Shown: one piece after another, positions 33,060 to 42,856 of the stretch | Position numbering within the stretch: the first letter of the stretch is position 1 | How the letters are laid out: every line of letters begins with the position of its first letter | From: Maribellus sp. YY47 | Lineage (GTDB): Bacteria > Bacteroidota > Bacteroidia > Bacteroidales > Prolixibacteraceae | Length of the DNA: 54,419 bases | Direction of reading: 5' to 3' | Assembly: GCF_023111095.1 (NCBI RefSeq) | Contig: NZ_JALGYW010000030.1 | Coordinates: forward strand, 1-54,419 | Notes under the pieces: generated by a model | What the model was told of the DNA's origin: nothing | Seen by the model: only the letters and a program-made list of their open reading frames with translations | Database searches by the model: none | Translations under genes and position numbers: made by a program

Positions 33060-34574
33060 ATGGAAAATATAGGATTTAAAAATTTTAGACGGTTTAAATA
33101 TTTGGAACCTCTCGATTTGGGAGAGATAACCTTTATGGTGGGGCGCAATAATGCAGGTAAGTCCACGCTGGTAAAAGCAATTTTATTGATTATTGACTAC
33201 ATAAAAAACAGGCAAGCCGGCATATTCCGATTTGATGGGAATGTATTAAATGAAGCTAACGTTGTTTCATTTAAGCGTACTTTGTGTCAGCAGGCAGATA
33301 ATGACTCCATTGAGTTTTATTTTAGAATACGAAATTTCGATTGTATACTGGTTGTTACCGGCAATGAAAATGATACAGTAGCAAAAGTAGTATCATTAAG
33401 TCTACAATCTTCCATTAAAGGAATTGAGTTGAGTTTCAATTTTACAGGTAGAACTCTTGTTACGATAAACAGGGAGTTCGATGATGATTATGAAGAAGAT
33501 GAAAGTCTTAAAACCGCAAATAAAGAACTTATTTTCCTTCAACAGGAATTGTCCACAATTGACCAAAAGACAGATTTGCGTAACTGGTTATCGAAAAATG
33601 ATGAGATAACTGCTTTGCAAAAAAGAATAAGCGGATACAAAAGAATCAATCCTGTCTCGACCAAAGACTATAGTATTTCCTATTCTTTGTCGCACTCAGG
33701 AAGTGAAATAGCTTCACTGGACGAATTACTTAACCAGGTATATCGGTTAAACAGAGTTCGTAAAAATGATAACAAAACGCCAAGAACCGAATTGGCTGCA
33801 ATCAGAAGCTTGTTAAATGATGAGGCCACAATTGCTAATGAATTAGACGTTTTTCTTTATCATGTTAACAGAATGAATTTGACCTATTTTGGTGCTGATT
33901 CTCAAAAACAAACGGCACTGCTGTCAATCAAAGATAAGTCAAACTCTCTTGCACAAGCCGTACATAATTTTTATCAATTAAAGCTTTCTTCTAACCATGA
34001 AAAGGATAAAAAGGTAATTGATTTTGTACAATACTGGATGGATCAGTTTGAAATTGGAAAAGACTATGAAATAATTTCTTATGAAGGTGAGGCATATCAG
34101 CTTCTGATTAAAGATGAAGTTGATAATCCCAAATTAAAAATAAATATTGCTGATAAAGGAATGGGCTCAATCCAGGCAATGAAACTTATCCTTCAATTAG
34201 CAAGTGTAATTCATAACGAAGAAAACGGCCATACAGAACGATTAATAATAATTGAGGAACCTGAAATAAATCTTCATCCATCATTACAAAGTAAGTTGGC
34301 AAAGTTGGTTTATGAGGTTAATTATCAATATGCTATAAGATTTTTAATTGAAACTCATTCTGAATACATTCTCCGTAAATCCCAACTTCTTGTAAAAGAA
34401 TTAAACTCTAATGATGATAAAAAAGAGCAACCATTTACTGTTTACTATTTCGACAAAGAAAAGGGGCCATATCAAATGAACTACAGGCAAGATGGTATAT
34501 TTCAGGAGAATTTTGGAACTGGTTTTTTTGATGTGGCGTCGCAACATGCTGTACAACTTTTAAAAAGGAGATAG
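33060..34574 (+). CDS. AAA-family ATPase (OLD/SMC-like) of a putative defence pair
   Basis: With the ATG at 33060 (a TTG two codons earlier is unlikely) the protein has 504 residues. It opens MENIGFKNFRRFKYLEPLDLG and has Walker A GRNNAGKST (about residues 28-36), a helical insertion in the middle, an ABC-like signature region (ADKGMGSIQAMKLIL), Walker B IIEEPEINLHPS (about 395-406) and a late LIETHSEYILRKSQLL motif. These are features of AAA_15/AAA_21 ATPases like those of OLD, Septu and retron systems. No TOPRIM nuclease domain follows, so nuclease activity, if any, must come from the partner gene 3 bp downstream. Both are inserted between the WYL regulator and hsdM. Confidence 0.82.
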   Translation: MENIGFKNFRRFKYLEPLDLGEITFMVGRNNAGKSTLVKAILLIIDYIKNRQAGIFRFDGNVLNEANVVSFKRTLCQQADNDSIEFYFRIRNFDCILVVTGNENDTVAKVVSLSLQSSIKGIELSFNFTGRTLVTINREFDDDYEEDESLKTANKELIFLQQELSTIDQKTDLRNWLSKNDEITALQKRISGYKRINPVSTKDYSISYSLSHSGSEIASLDELLNQVYRLNRVRKNDNKTPRTELAAIRSLLNDEATIANELDVFLYHVNRMNLTYFGADSQKQTALLSIKDKSNSLAQAVHNFYQLKLSSNHEKDKKVIDFVQYWMDQFEIGKDYEIISYEGEAYQLLIKDEVDNPKLKINIADKGMGSIQAMKLILQLASVIHNEENGHTERLIIIEEPEINLHPSLQSKLAKLVYEVNYQYAIRFLIETHSEYILRKSQLLVKELNSNDDKKEQPFTVYYFDKEKGPYQMNYRQDGIFQENFGTGFFDVASQHAVQLLKRR

Positions 34575-34577
34575 CAC

Positions 34578-35651
34578 ATGGAGCGAATTTCTTTATACAC
34601 TGATGTTGATAATCTTGCAGAGATTTTCAACATGGATAGAACAACTAAGGAATACCAAGGATTATATATGCTAATCTCACAAGAATCTACAATCACACTT
34701 TGCGAAACAGAGGAAGTTGCAGTTCAAAATCAATTGTTTGAAACAATAGCACCAGATTTAACCTCCGGTAATTTTGTAATTAATTACAGAACAGAAGAAC
34801 AAGATTTTCTTAATCCGCCATTTAGAACAAACCTCCATCATCATTTCGAAGACAAGAGGACTGTTCTTTTTTCTTATGACTGCGAACAGGTGAATAAGGC
34901 TAAATCAAAAACTGGTTTATTAATGGCAGGTGTTGGTGAAGAGACAGAAACATATCTGAAGTTAAACTTTAAAAAGGAATTTTTTCGAGCAAGTAAAATT
35001 CTCACAATTGGTACTACTTTTAATCAATACCAAGACTTCAAACCGTTTATCTTACCATTCTTTGAATTAATAATAAATGAACCTTACCTATTTAAACCAG
35101 ACCGAAATGACTGGAAAATAAATGAGTACATTGAAAATAATTTTAAACCACTAATGAGGACTCTTTTAGAGAAGATTCAGAATAAGGTCAACATTCTAAT
35201 TAATACGTATGTCGATGACAGAGATGATATTAAGCTGTCATTTCCGTTCTATAGTCATGAATTTCAAAAAGAAAAGGGTAATGGATTTCAGCCATTATAT
35301 GATTTGTGTTCAGAATTTTTAAACGAATTGTTAGGACATGAAAGGTACAAGCTATGGCTTGTTATTTCTCCACAATCGCGAAAAGCAAGGCACGATAGAT
35401 ATATTCTTACCAATTATCAATATATCGAAAGCGGAGCAGGCTTGTCATATTTTGACGACAATGGAACTTTTACAAATAGAGGTGATGCAATACACCTATA
35501 TTCAATCATGCATGATGAAGCCAGAAAGGAATTAATACCCTCTGTTATCAATAATATTCAGACAAAGGTAATTGACATTGTAAAGCAAACTCATCCAGAT
35601 AGGATATTTGGTATTGAAAACGGTGATTCCTATTTTTTAAAATTTACCTAA
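34578..35651 (+). CDS. Unknown partner of the AAA ATPase; possible PLD-like domain at the C-terminus
   Basis: The 357-residue protein is not matched to a named family by me. It starts 3 bp after the ATPase stop, so the two are coupled. Near the C-terminus lies RHDRYILTNYQYIESGAGLS (His272-Asp273-Arg274, then a Gly-x-Gly turn about 15 residues later). A similar HDR...G[RA]GL pattern occurs in phospholipase D-like domains such as MIT_C, where it forms half of the site. The single motif is weak evidence. The remainder is mixed alpha/beta with no membrane segment. An effector or sensor role for the ATPase is inferred from the gene pair. Confidence 0.5.
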   Translation: MERISLYTDVDNLAEIFNMDRTTKEYQGLYMLISQESTITLCETEEVAVQNQLFETIAPDLTSGNFVINYRTEEQDFLNPPFRTNLHHHFEDKRTVLFSYDCEQVNKAKSKTGLLMAGVGEETETYLKLNFKKEFFRASKILTIGTTFNQYQDFKPFILPFFELIINEPYLFKPDRNDWKINEYIENNFKPLMRTLLEKIQNKVNILINTYVDDRDDIKLSFPFYSHEFQKEKGNGFQPLYDLCSEFLNELLGHERYKLWLVISPQSRKARHDRYILTNYQYIESGAGLSYFDDNGTFTNRGDAIHLYSIMHDEARKELIPSVINNIQTKVIDIVKQTHPDRIFGIENGDSYFLKFT

Positions 35652-35724
35652 AACCTATGCACCTCTACTGCACACATTAAAACTATCTTTGAGCTGTCAA
35701 TAAAAGAGAAAAGAAAAACAAGAT

Positions 35725-37542
35725 ATGAGCAACGAATTAATTAATAACAATTCAAAAGTCGAAGTAGGATTCATCTGGAGAATTACAGATGACGTTTTGC
35801 GTGATGCCTTTAAAAAGAACGAAATTGGCGACGTACTCCTCCCCTTTGTGGTGATTCGCCGACTCGATTGCATCCTGGAACCCGTTAACCAAAAGGTTCG
35901 CGATGCGTACAGCAACTTTCACGATAAAGTAGTTGAGGATAAACTCGACCCCATTTTGCGTAAAGCTGCCGGAGGTTTGAAGTTTTACAATACCTCGAAG
36001 CACACCCTCAATTCATTGAAAGACGACCCGCGCAACATCGAGATTAACTTCAATAACTACCTGAATGGTTTTAACCCCGATGTACGTGACATCCTCGATA
36101 ACTTTCAGTTCGATAAAATCGTTGCTCGCTTGATTAAAAACAAGCTGCTCTATGAAATGATTGACGCCATCTGTCGGGTAAACCTAAATACCGACAAGAT
36201 TGACAATCACGGCATGGGTTATGTGTTTGAGGAACTCATCCGTATATCGAACGAACAAAGCAACGAAACTGCCGGGGAACACTTTACCCCACGCGATGTA
36301 ATTGCCTTGATGAACGCCATCATTTTTGCACCCGAAATTGCTGAACTTAGCCAGCCCGGAATCATCCGTACCATTTACGACCCGGCTTGTGGTACCGGCG
36401 GTATGGTAAACCTGGGTAAAAAATACATCGAAGATGCCCTGTTTGGCGACAGCGACCATAAACCTGTGATTAAAACATACGGGCAGGAAATTAACGAGCA
36501 ATCCTTTGCCATTGCCAAATCGGAAGCCCTGATAACCGGCGAAGATGCCAATAACATCAAACATGGTAACTCTTTTTCTGAAGACCAGTTTGTGGGCAAG
36601 CATTTCCATTACATGATGGCGAATCCTCCTTATGGCGTAACCTGGAAAAAGGACGAGAAATTTATCCGCAATGAAGCCTTAAACCCTGCCGGACGGTTTT
36701 ATGCCGGGCTACCACGCACCAGCGATGGCCAGCTCCTGTTCCTTCAGCACATGATTTCTAAAATGGAACGCGAAGGCAGCCGCATCGGGGTAGTTACCAA
36801 TGGCTCGCCCCTGTTTACAGGCGATGCAGGAAGTGGAGAAAGTGAAATTCGTAAGTGGATCATCGAGAACGACTGGCTCGAATGTATTGTAGCACTGCCA
36901 AAAGACCTTTTCTACAACACGGGCATTAACACCTACATTTGGTTTATTACCAATAAAAAAGAGGCCAGACGCAAAGGAAAGGTGCAGTTGATCAATGCAG
37001 CGGCCAACATTGAAAAAGGCACCAACGGCAGCAAAAAGGTGGAGCACATTTTTGCCAACCCCATGAAAAAGAGTTTGGGCAACAAACGAAACCAAATCGA
37101 CGACCAGTACATCGCACAAATTACCGAACTGTACGAGCAGTTTGAAGAAGGCGAATACTGTAAAATATTCGATAACGACCACTTTGGTTACTACCAGCTA
37201 ACCATTGAACAACCGCTGCGCGACAAAAAAGGCCGTGTGCAAACCGATAGAAATGATAACCCAAAACCTGACAGCAAAAAACGCGACAAGGAAAACGTGC
37301 CTTTAACTGCTGATATTGACGACTACTTTAACGCAGAAGTACTGCCCCATGTACCCGATGCGTGGATTGACATCGATAAAACCCGGATTGGTTACGAGAT
37401 AAACTTCACCAAGTATTTCTACCAGTACAAAGGCTTGGATAGCTCCGAAATCATTGCCGAAGACATTAAAATCCTTGAATATGGTAAACCGGAAACCGGT
37501 GAAAAAGGAATTGTTGACCTCTTAAAAGACTTACTGGCCTAA
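35725..37542 (+). CDS. hsdM: Type I restriction-modification system, DNA methyltransferase subunit M
   Basis: The 605-residue protein is a complete HsdM. It contains the N-terminal helical HsdM_N domain (ITDDVLRDAFKKNEIGDVLL), the SAM-binding motif DPACGTGGM (about residue 219) and the catalytic motif NPPYG (about 300, MANPPYGVTW). FTPRDVIALM precedes motif I as usual. It makes N6-methyladenine in the sequence selected by HsdS and is shared by the methylase and restriction complexes. Its stop TAA overlaps the hsdS ATG by one base (TAATG). Base use is visibly richer in G and C than the preceding ATPase pair, suggesting the two modules have different histories. Confidence 0.96.
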   Translation: MSNELINNNSKVEVGFIWRITDDVLRDAFKKNEIGDVLLPFVVIRRLDCILEPVNQKVRDAYSNFHDKVVEDKLDPILRKAAGGLKFYNTSKHTLNSLKDDPRNIEINFNNYLNGFNPDVRDILDNFQFDKIVARLIKNKLLYEMIDAICRVNLNTDKIDNHGMGYVFEELIRISNEQSNETAGEHFTPRDVIALMNAIIFAPEIAELSQPGIIRTIYDPACGTGGMVNLGKKYIEDALFGDSDHKPVIKTYGQEINEQSFAIAKSEALITGEDANNIKHGNSFSEDQFVGKHFHYMMANPPYGVTWKKDEKFIRNEALNPAGRFYAGLPRTSDGQLLFLQHMISKMEREGSRIGVVTNGSPLFTGDAGSGESEIRKWIIENDWLECIVALPKDLFYNTGINTYIWFITNKKEARRKGKVQLINAAANIEKGTNGSKKVEHIFANPMKKSLGNKRNQIDDQYIAQITELYEQFEEGEYCKIFDNDHFGYYQLTIEQPLRDKKGRVQTDRNDNPKPDSKKRDKENVPLTADIDDYFNAEVLPHVPDAWIDIDKTRIGYEINFTKYFYQYKGLDSSEIIAEDIKILEYGKPETGEKGIVDLLKDLLA

Positions 37543-38891
37543 TGAAACGATACGAGAAATATAAGGCTAGCGGAGTTCAGTGGATTGGAAATATTCCTGA
37601 AGAGTGGGCTATGTCACAAATCAAATATGCCACCTATGTTAAAGGAAGGATAGGGTGGAAAGGATTGAAATCTGACGAGTTTCTTGACGAGGGATATGCT
37701 TATTTGGTAACTGGGACTGATTTTGAGAAGGGGAAAATTAATTGGGAAAATTGCTATTCAATTGATAAAGAAAGGTACGATGAAGACCCCTTTATTCAAA
37801 TAAAAAAAGATGACCTACTAATTACAAAAGATGGAACAATTGGTAAAGTAGCACATATCGATTCTTTGCCAAAGTACACGTGTTTAAATAGCGGTATTTT
37901 TGTTGTTAGACCTCTCTTAAAAGAATTACAATCAAGGTATCTGTATTACATTTTGATTTCAAACGTGTTTTCAGATTTTTTTGATTTCAATAGTACAGGC
38001 GCCACAATTTTACATTTATATCAAAATGTATTCGATAGGTTCGGATTTCCGATTCCTGCTATTCAAGAACAAAATAAAATTATCTCTTTTCTCGACCACA
38101 AAACCGCTCAAATCGATGCGCTGATTGAGAAAAAAGAGCAACTTATTGAAAAGCTCAAACTGCAACGCCAGGCAATTATTAACGAGGCCGTCACCAAAGG
38201 CTTAAATCCCAATGTCCCCATGAAGGATAGCGGCATTGAGTGGCTGGGTGAGATTCCGACGCATTGGAAAGTGGTTAAACTGAAGCATTTATTTAAAATA
38301 ACTGGTGGTGGAACACCAAATAAACAGGTAGATGATTTTTGGAATGGAACAATTCCATGGGTTTCTCCCAAAGACATGAAAGTTGACCTAATTACCACTA
38401 CCGAAGACTTTATCACAGATGAAGGTTTGGCAAACTCTGCAACGAACTTAATTGATGAAGGCAATCTTTTAATGGTAGTTCGCTCTGGAATACTTCAGCG
38501 TACAATTCCAATCGCAATAACTGGAACACCTGTCGCCGTTAATCAAGACATCAAAGCATTTACTTCGAGGGGCAGAGTATCTTCTAATTACTTGTTTTAT
38601 TTCGTTAAAGGAAATGAACTAAATCTACTTAATGAGATTGTTAAGCAAGGTGCTACTGTTGAAAGTGTCGAATTAGATTTTCTTACTAACACATTCATTG
38701 TCTTTCCGTCAATAACTGAACAAAACCAAATCGTTGATTATCTCGACAAGAAAGAACAAAATGCAGAACAGGTTACAAATAAACTGAGCCAGTCAATAGA
38801 AAAACTCACACTCTACCGTCAATCCCTCATTTCGGAAGCCGTAACCGGTAAAATTGATGTACGGGATTGGGAAACAACTAAAACAAACTAA
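37542..38891 (+). CDS. hsdS: Type I restriction-modification system, specificity subunit S
   Basis: The 449-residue protein has two target recognition domains. The first (about residues 15-180) begins VQWIGNIPEEW and the second (about 228-400) begins IEWLGEIPTHW. Each is followed by a conserved coiled-coil spacer: IPAIQEQNKIISFLDHKTAQ with ALIEKKEQLIEKLKLQRQAI, and FPSITEQNQIVDYLDKKEQN. The subunit picks the two half-sites of the bipartite DNA target and sets their distance. The target itself cannot be read from sequence. The central and C-terminal repeats are similar (EAVTKGL / EAVTGKI), as normal in HsdS. Confidence 0.95.
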   Translation: MKRYEKYKASGVQWIGNIPEEWAMSQIKYATYVKGRIGWKGLKSDEFLDEGYAYLVTGTDFEKGKINWENCYSIDKERYDEDPFIQIKKDDLLITKDGTIGKVAHIDSLPKYTCLNSGIFVVRPLLKELQSRYLYYILISNVFSDFFDFNSTGATILHLYQNVFDRFGFPIPAIQEQNKIISFLDHKTAQIDALIEKKEQLIEKLKLQRQAIINEAVTKGLNPNVPMKDSGIEWLGEIPTHWKVVKLKHLFKITGGGTPNKQVDDFWNGTIPWVSPKDMKVDLITTTEDFITDEGLANSATNLIDEGNLLMVVRSGILQRTIPIAITGTPVAVNQDIKAFTSRGRVSSNYLFYFVKGNELNLLNEIVKQGATVESVELDFLTNTFIVFPSITEQNQIVDYLDKKEQNAEQVTNKLSQSIEKLTLYRQSLISEAVTGKIDVRDWETTKTN

Positions 38892-38895
38892 GACG

Positions 38896-39123
38896 ATGAC
38901 AGCAAAACAACTCGGAGAAATATTAGCAGACATGTATCACAACGCCCCGGGCAAAGAACAGGTAACCATGATTCATTTATTCGGGATTAAATATGCCAGC
39001 CAAATAGATGGAGCAGGATTTACTGCAGCCGAAATCATCGAAGCATCGGGCATCAACAAATCATACGCAACCGAACTCAGCAAGGGCAAAAAGCTGGCGA
39101 AATATGTAAAAACAATCATCTAA
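38896..39123 (+). CDS. Small HTH-like protein of the type I locus
   Basis: The start is taken at ATG 38896, 4 bp after the hsdS stop, giving 75 residues (MTAKQLGEILADMYHNAPG...). A longer frame begins inside hsdS but its first 14 residues look like random overlap. The protein is a compact helical domain with an HTH-like end (TAAEIIEASGINKSYATELS). Close relatives are often found between hsdS and hsdR or rmuC in Bacteroidota and Proteobacteria. A regulatory or accessory DNA-binding role is likely but unproven. Confidence 0.75.
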   Translation: MTAKQLGEILADMYHNAPGKEQVTMIHLFGIKYASQIDGAGFTAAEIIEASGINKSYATELSKGKKLAKYVKTII

Positions 39124-39136
39124 CACAACAACAGAC

Positions 39137-40768
39137 ATGGAAATTGCTTTTATCGGAATAGGATTAATTATTGGTGGGTTAATTGGCTGGTTAATTGCCA
39201 AACAAAAATTTGGTACTTCCTCTGTGCAAAAATCGGTATTTGAAAAATTACAGACTGATTTTAACGAGGCATCGTCAAAGCTATTGGCCGAAACCGATAA
39301 AAGCTCCCGATTGAATGATGAACTGACCACAACCAAAGCAAGCATTCAACAAAAAGAAGATGAATTGCGTGCCTTTACCGGGCAAGTTGCCACCTTAAAA
39401 GCCGAACTGGAAACAGCAAAAAACAACGCGAAACAGGCAAAGCAGGATTTAACGCGAGCTACTGATACATTGGAGACAACCAAACAGCAGAAAACGGAAG
39501 CTGACTCTAAGTTCGCGCAAGCGACTATTGAAAAAGACGGGCTCTCGAAGGAACTTGAAAAACTGAACCTAAAGCTATCGAAAACAGAAGAACTACTCGA
39601 ACAAAAAACAACTGAATTTAACGAGGCTAATAAGAATGTAGCTACCCTGTCGGCTAACAATGAAGCCCTGGAAGAAAAATTGGATAACCAGAAAAAGGAG
39701 ATTGAAGAAATCGGCAAAAAATTCAACAGCGATTTTGAAATCATTGCCAATAAAATTCTGGAAGAGAAAACCGAGAAGTTTACCAATACGAACAAATCCA
39801 ACTTAGAAGCCCTGTTAAAACCACTTGGAGAAAACCTCGATTCCTTTAAAAAGAAAGTGGACGAAGTGTACGACAAGGAAGCCAAAGAACGGTTCTCACT
39901 GGGTGAAAAAGTGAAAGAGCTGGTTGGTTTGAATGAGAAATTGAGCAAGGAAGCCAGCGACCTCACACGCGCTTTAAAAGCCGACCCTAAAGCACAGGGA
40001 GGCTGGGGAGAAATGATTCTGGAAAGCATTCTCGAACAATCGGGTTTAACCAAAGACCGAGAATATTTCCTCGAAAATTACCTCAAAGACGATAAGGGCA
40101 GTTATTTGATTGGAGAAGATGGAAAGAAAATGCGCCCGGATGCCATTATTCAATACCCCGACCAACGCAAAGTAATTATTGACTCTAAAGTATCCTTAAT
40201 CGCTTACACCAACTATTTAGCTGCTGACGATGCCGACACACAAAGCAGATATATTAAACAGCACGTGCAAGATATAAAAAACCACATTGTTGGTTTGAGC
40301 AAGCGCGGCTACGAGAATTTCGATAAGTCCCTGGACTTTGTAATGATGTTCATACCCAACGAACCGGCTTACATGGTAGCCGTAAAGGAAGAACCGAACT
40401 TATGGAGCTTCGCTTATGAAAAGCGAATTATCTTAATCAGTCCGACCAACCTGATTGCTGCATTGAAACTAATATCCAACCTTTGGGACAGAGACCACCA
40501 GAGTAAAAATGCTCAGGCAATTGTAGAACGTGGTGAGAAATTATACAATAAGTTTGTTGGTTTCGCCGAGAACTTTAAAAAGGTTGGAGATAGTATTGTA
40601 AAGGCTCAATCAGCCTACACAGATGCTACCAAACAATTGGCAACCGGCAATGATAATCTCATTCGCCAGGCTGAAAAGCTAAAAGCATTAAAAGTTAAAT
40701 CAAAGAAAACCTTCCCTGCTGAATTAATGGAAGGAAATCAAATGGATATTGACCCGGAAAACAATTAG
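39137..40768 (+). CDS. rmuC: RmuC-family DNA recombination protein
   Basis: The 543-residue protein begins with one membrane segment (residues 3-20, IAFIGIGLIIGGLIGWLI). A coiled coil of about 230 residues follows, and then the RmuC domain with KADPKAQGGWGEMILESIL, PDAIIQYPDQRKVIIDSKVS and SPTNLIAALKLI. The domain has a PD-(D/E)XK-like nuclease fold in which the IDSKVSL segment carries part of the motif. RmuC limits inversions at short repeats in E. coli. Here it is part of a type I restriction operon, 13 bp after the HTH-like gene, so a role in processing cut or invading DNA at the membrane is possible. Confidence 0.92.
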   Translation: MEIAFIGIGLIIGGLIGWLIAKQKFGTSSVQKSVFEKLQTDFNEASSKLLAETDKSSRLNDELTTTKASIQQKEDELRAFTGQVATLKAELETAKNNAKQAKQDLTRATDTLETTKQQKTEADSKFAQATIEKDGLSKELEKLNLKLSKTEELLEQKTTEFNEANKNVATLSANNEALEEKLDNQKKEIEEIGKKFNSDFEIIANKILEEKTEKFTNTNKSNLEALLKPLGENLDSFKKKVDEVYDKEAKERFSLGEKVKELVGLNEKLSKEASDLTRALKADPKAQGGWGEMILESILEQSGLTKDREYFLENYLKDDKGSYLIGEDGKKMRPDAIIQYPDQRKVIIDSKVSLIAYTNYLAADDADTQSRYIKQHVQDIKNHIVGLSKRGYENFDKSLDFVMMFIPNEPAYMVAVKEEPNLWSFAYEKRIILISPTNLIAALKLISNLWDRDHQSKNAQAIVERGEKLYNKFVGFAENFKKVGDSIVKAQSAYTDATKQLATGNDNLIRQAEKLKALKVKSKKTFPAELMEGNQMDIDPENN

Positions 40769-40873
40769 CGCATGGAAACTATGATCAGGTTTAGCATTGT
40801 CGTATATCTAATTTATAACCTGAAATAGATACATTAGATTTGAAAAACAACCAATATCACCACATAACAACCA

Positions 40874-42856
40874 ATGACTAACTTCAAAACTAAACCGGTT
40901 TGCGAGCTTAATGCACACCACTTTTACATCGATGAGTACCAACGTGGCTATAAGTGGACATCGGTGCAAATACTCGACCTGCTGAACGATCTCACTGCAT
41001 ACGATAGAAGCAAAGAGAATTTTTACTGTCTACAACCACTGGCTGTAAAAATAATGGATGAAGAGAGAAGGGAAAAACACTTCGGTGCGGAAGCGAGCAA
41101 TTGTTTCGAAGTGATTGATGGTCAACAGCGACTGACAACCATTTTTTTGATACTGAAAACCTTGGGCAAAGAGCTATACCAGATAAGTTATCAAACCCGG
41201 GAAAGTAGCGCCGAATTTTTGAAGTCCATCAACGAAAAAATTGGTGAACTCTCCTTCCCTTTCAGTTTCAACGGCAAAAATTATGAACAGGCTGTCAAAG
41301 AATTGAATCAAATTATATTGAAGAAATGGAAAACGACGTTCGATAAAACCGATTTCGATAACATCGACAACTACCATTTTTTTGCTGCGTACCTAACCAT
41401 CAAAGCATGGTTCGCTGACAAGAATGATGATTTCAACGCGGATTTTGTAACCAAATTATTGAACGATACCCATTTTATTTGGTACATCGATGCCAGTGAG
41501 GCAGATGCGAAAAAGGTATTCAGAAACCTGAATAGCGGTAAAATTGGGCTTACAAACGCCGAACTCATTAAGGCCCTGTTCATTAATAACCATCAACATC
41601 CAAACAAAGAAATACAAGAGTTGCAGCAAAACACCTTTGCAAACGAATGGGACGAGATAGAACAAACACTTCAGAACGACGATTTTTGGTTTTTCATTAA
41701 CAACAGTACCGATGCAAGTAAATACCAGACGCGCATCGACTTCTTGTTCGATATTGTGACACAAAAACCCTCAAGCGAAAAAGACAAGTTGTATACGTAC
41801 CGATGGTATGCAAATGATGCAAGCCGGCTGGATTGGAAACTGGTAAAAAACCATTTTTTAAAACTTCGCGAATGGTACAATAACCGGTCTTGGTATCACC
41901 TCATCGGTTACATCATCGACCGACGGTTTGCAACAATAAAGGAACTCATCGATTTGAGTCAGGTGAATAGCGATGGAAAACGTATATCAAAATCGGCATT
42001 TGACAAAAAACTGTATGATATCATTCGAAAGAAATTTAAAAAAGAAAAACAAAATAGAGCAAGTCACGATCTCGAGCTAATTACCTTCGAAGATGACTAC
42101 GATGAAGTGAAGAATGTTCTCTTACTTTTTAATATTGAGCAATACCAACGGAATGTTCCGGGATTTCGGTTCCCATTCAAAGCGTTTAAAAGCACGCGTT
42201 GGACGATTGAGCACATTCATGCTCAAAATGCTGATGATATCGAGAGTGTTGGTGAATTACAGGCTTTTATAAGCGACGTGGCTACTATTTACGAGGAGAT
42301 TGAAACCAGAACAAAACAATTAAACAATCTCAAACAGGAAAGAGAAAAACACAATCAAACATTCGAGCACATCGGCGAGCTATCAGCATTAGAAGAGAAA
42401 AAGAGTGATTACAACAAAGATATCGCCCCCAAACTGGCTAAGCTATCTGAGGAGTTAAGAAACATAGCAGACTCAGAAACTTTAAATGATGAACTGAAAA
42501 ACATTCGAAATGAAGTCATGACGTTCACTAAAGAATTTTTGGATGTACATAAACTGGGAAATTTGGCGCTGTTAGATGGCTCTACAAATAGCGGTCTGGG
42601 CAAACGACCCTTTAAACAAAAACGCGACTATATCCTCGGAGTCGACGAGCAACCTTGGACTGCTTCAAGCAACAAAACTGAATCAAAAGAAAAGCGGTAC
42701 ATTCCGCCTGCAACTGTCCAGGTATTTCTGAAATACCATACACGAGAAGTTGAGCAATGGGATTTGTGGGGCTATAAGGATAGAACAAATTACCTGGGAG
42801 TTATTAAAAATACGTTAAAACGATATTTCGAGGAAGAAGAGGTGTACCATGTCTAG
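40874..42856 (+). CDS. DUF262 protein with C-terminal DUF1524-like nuclease region (GmrSD type)
   Basis: The 660-residue protein has an N-terminal DUF262 domain: the YIDEYQRGYKWT segment (residues 18-29) and the signature DGQQR at 82-86. DUF262 is a ParB/Srx-like fold that can hydrolyse NTPs. The C-terminal half has WTIEHIHAQNADD and later KLGNLALLDGSTNSGLGKRP, the two conserved parts of DUF1524, an HNH-type (His-Me finger) nuclease. In the families GmrSD, BrxU and SspE this combination cuts modified DNA. A helical, charged segment (about 475-540) lies between the two nuclease motifs. It overlaps the next DUF262 gene by 8 bp. Confidence 0.88.
   Translation: MTNFKTKPVCELNAHHFYIDEYQRGYKWTSVQILDLLNDLTAYDRSKENFYCLQPLAVKIMDEERREKHFGAEASNCFEVIDGQQRLTTIFLILKTLGKELYQISYQTRESSAEFLKSINEKIGELSFPFSFNGKNYEQAVKELNQIILKKWKTTFDKTDFDNIDNYHFFAAYLTIKAWFADKNDDFNADFVTKLLNDTHFIWYIDASEADAKKVFRNLNSGKIGLTNAELIKALFINNHQHPNKEIQELQQNTFANEWDEIEQTLQNDDFWFFINNSTDASKYQTRIDFLFDIVTQKPSSEKDKLYTYRWYANDASRLDWKLVKNHFLKLREWYNNRSWYHLIGYIIDRRFATIKELIDLSQVNSDGKRISKSAFDKKLYDIIRKKFKKEKQNRASHDLELITFEDDYDEVKNVLLLFNIEQYQRNVPGFRFPFKAFKSTRWTIEHIHAQNADDIESVGELQAFISDVATIYEEIETRTKQLNNLKQEREKHNQTFEHIGELSALEEKKSDYNKDIAPKLAKLSEELRNIADSETLNDELKNIRNEVMTFTKEFLDVHKLGNLALLDGSTNSGLGKRPFKQKRDYILGVDEQPWTASSNKTESKEKRYIPPATVQVFLKYHTREVEQWDLWGYKDRTNYLGVIKNTLKRYFEEEEVYHV

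Noticed and set aside
33060-34574. The ATPase could be an OLD-family nuclease of the Gabija type (GajA).
   Set aside because: No TOPRIM motif follows the ATPase domain, and the neighbour is not a UvrD-like helicase (GajB).
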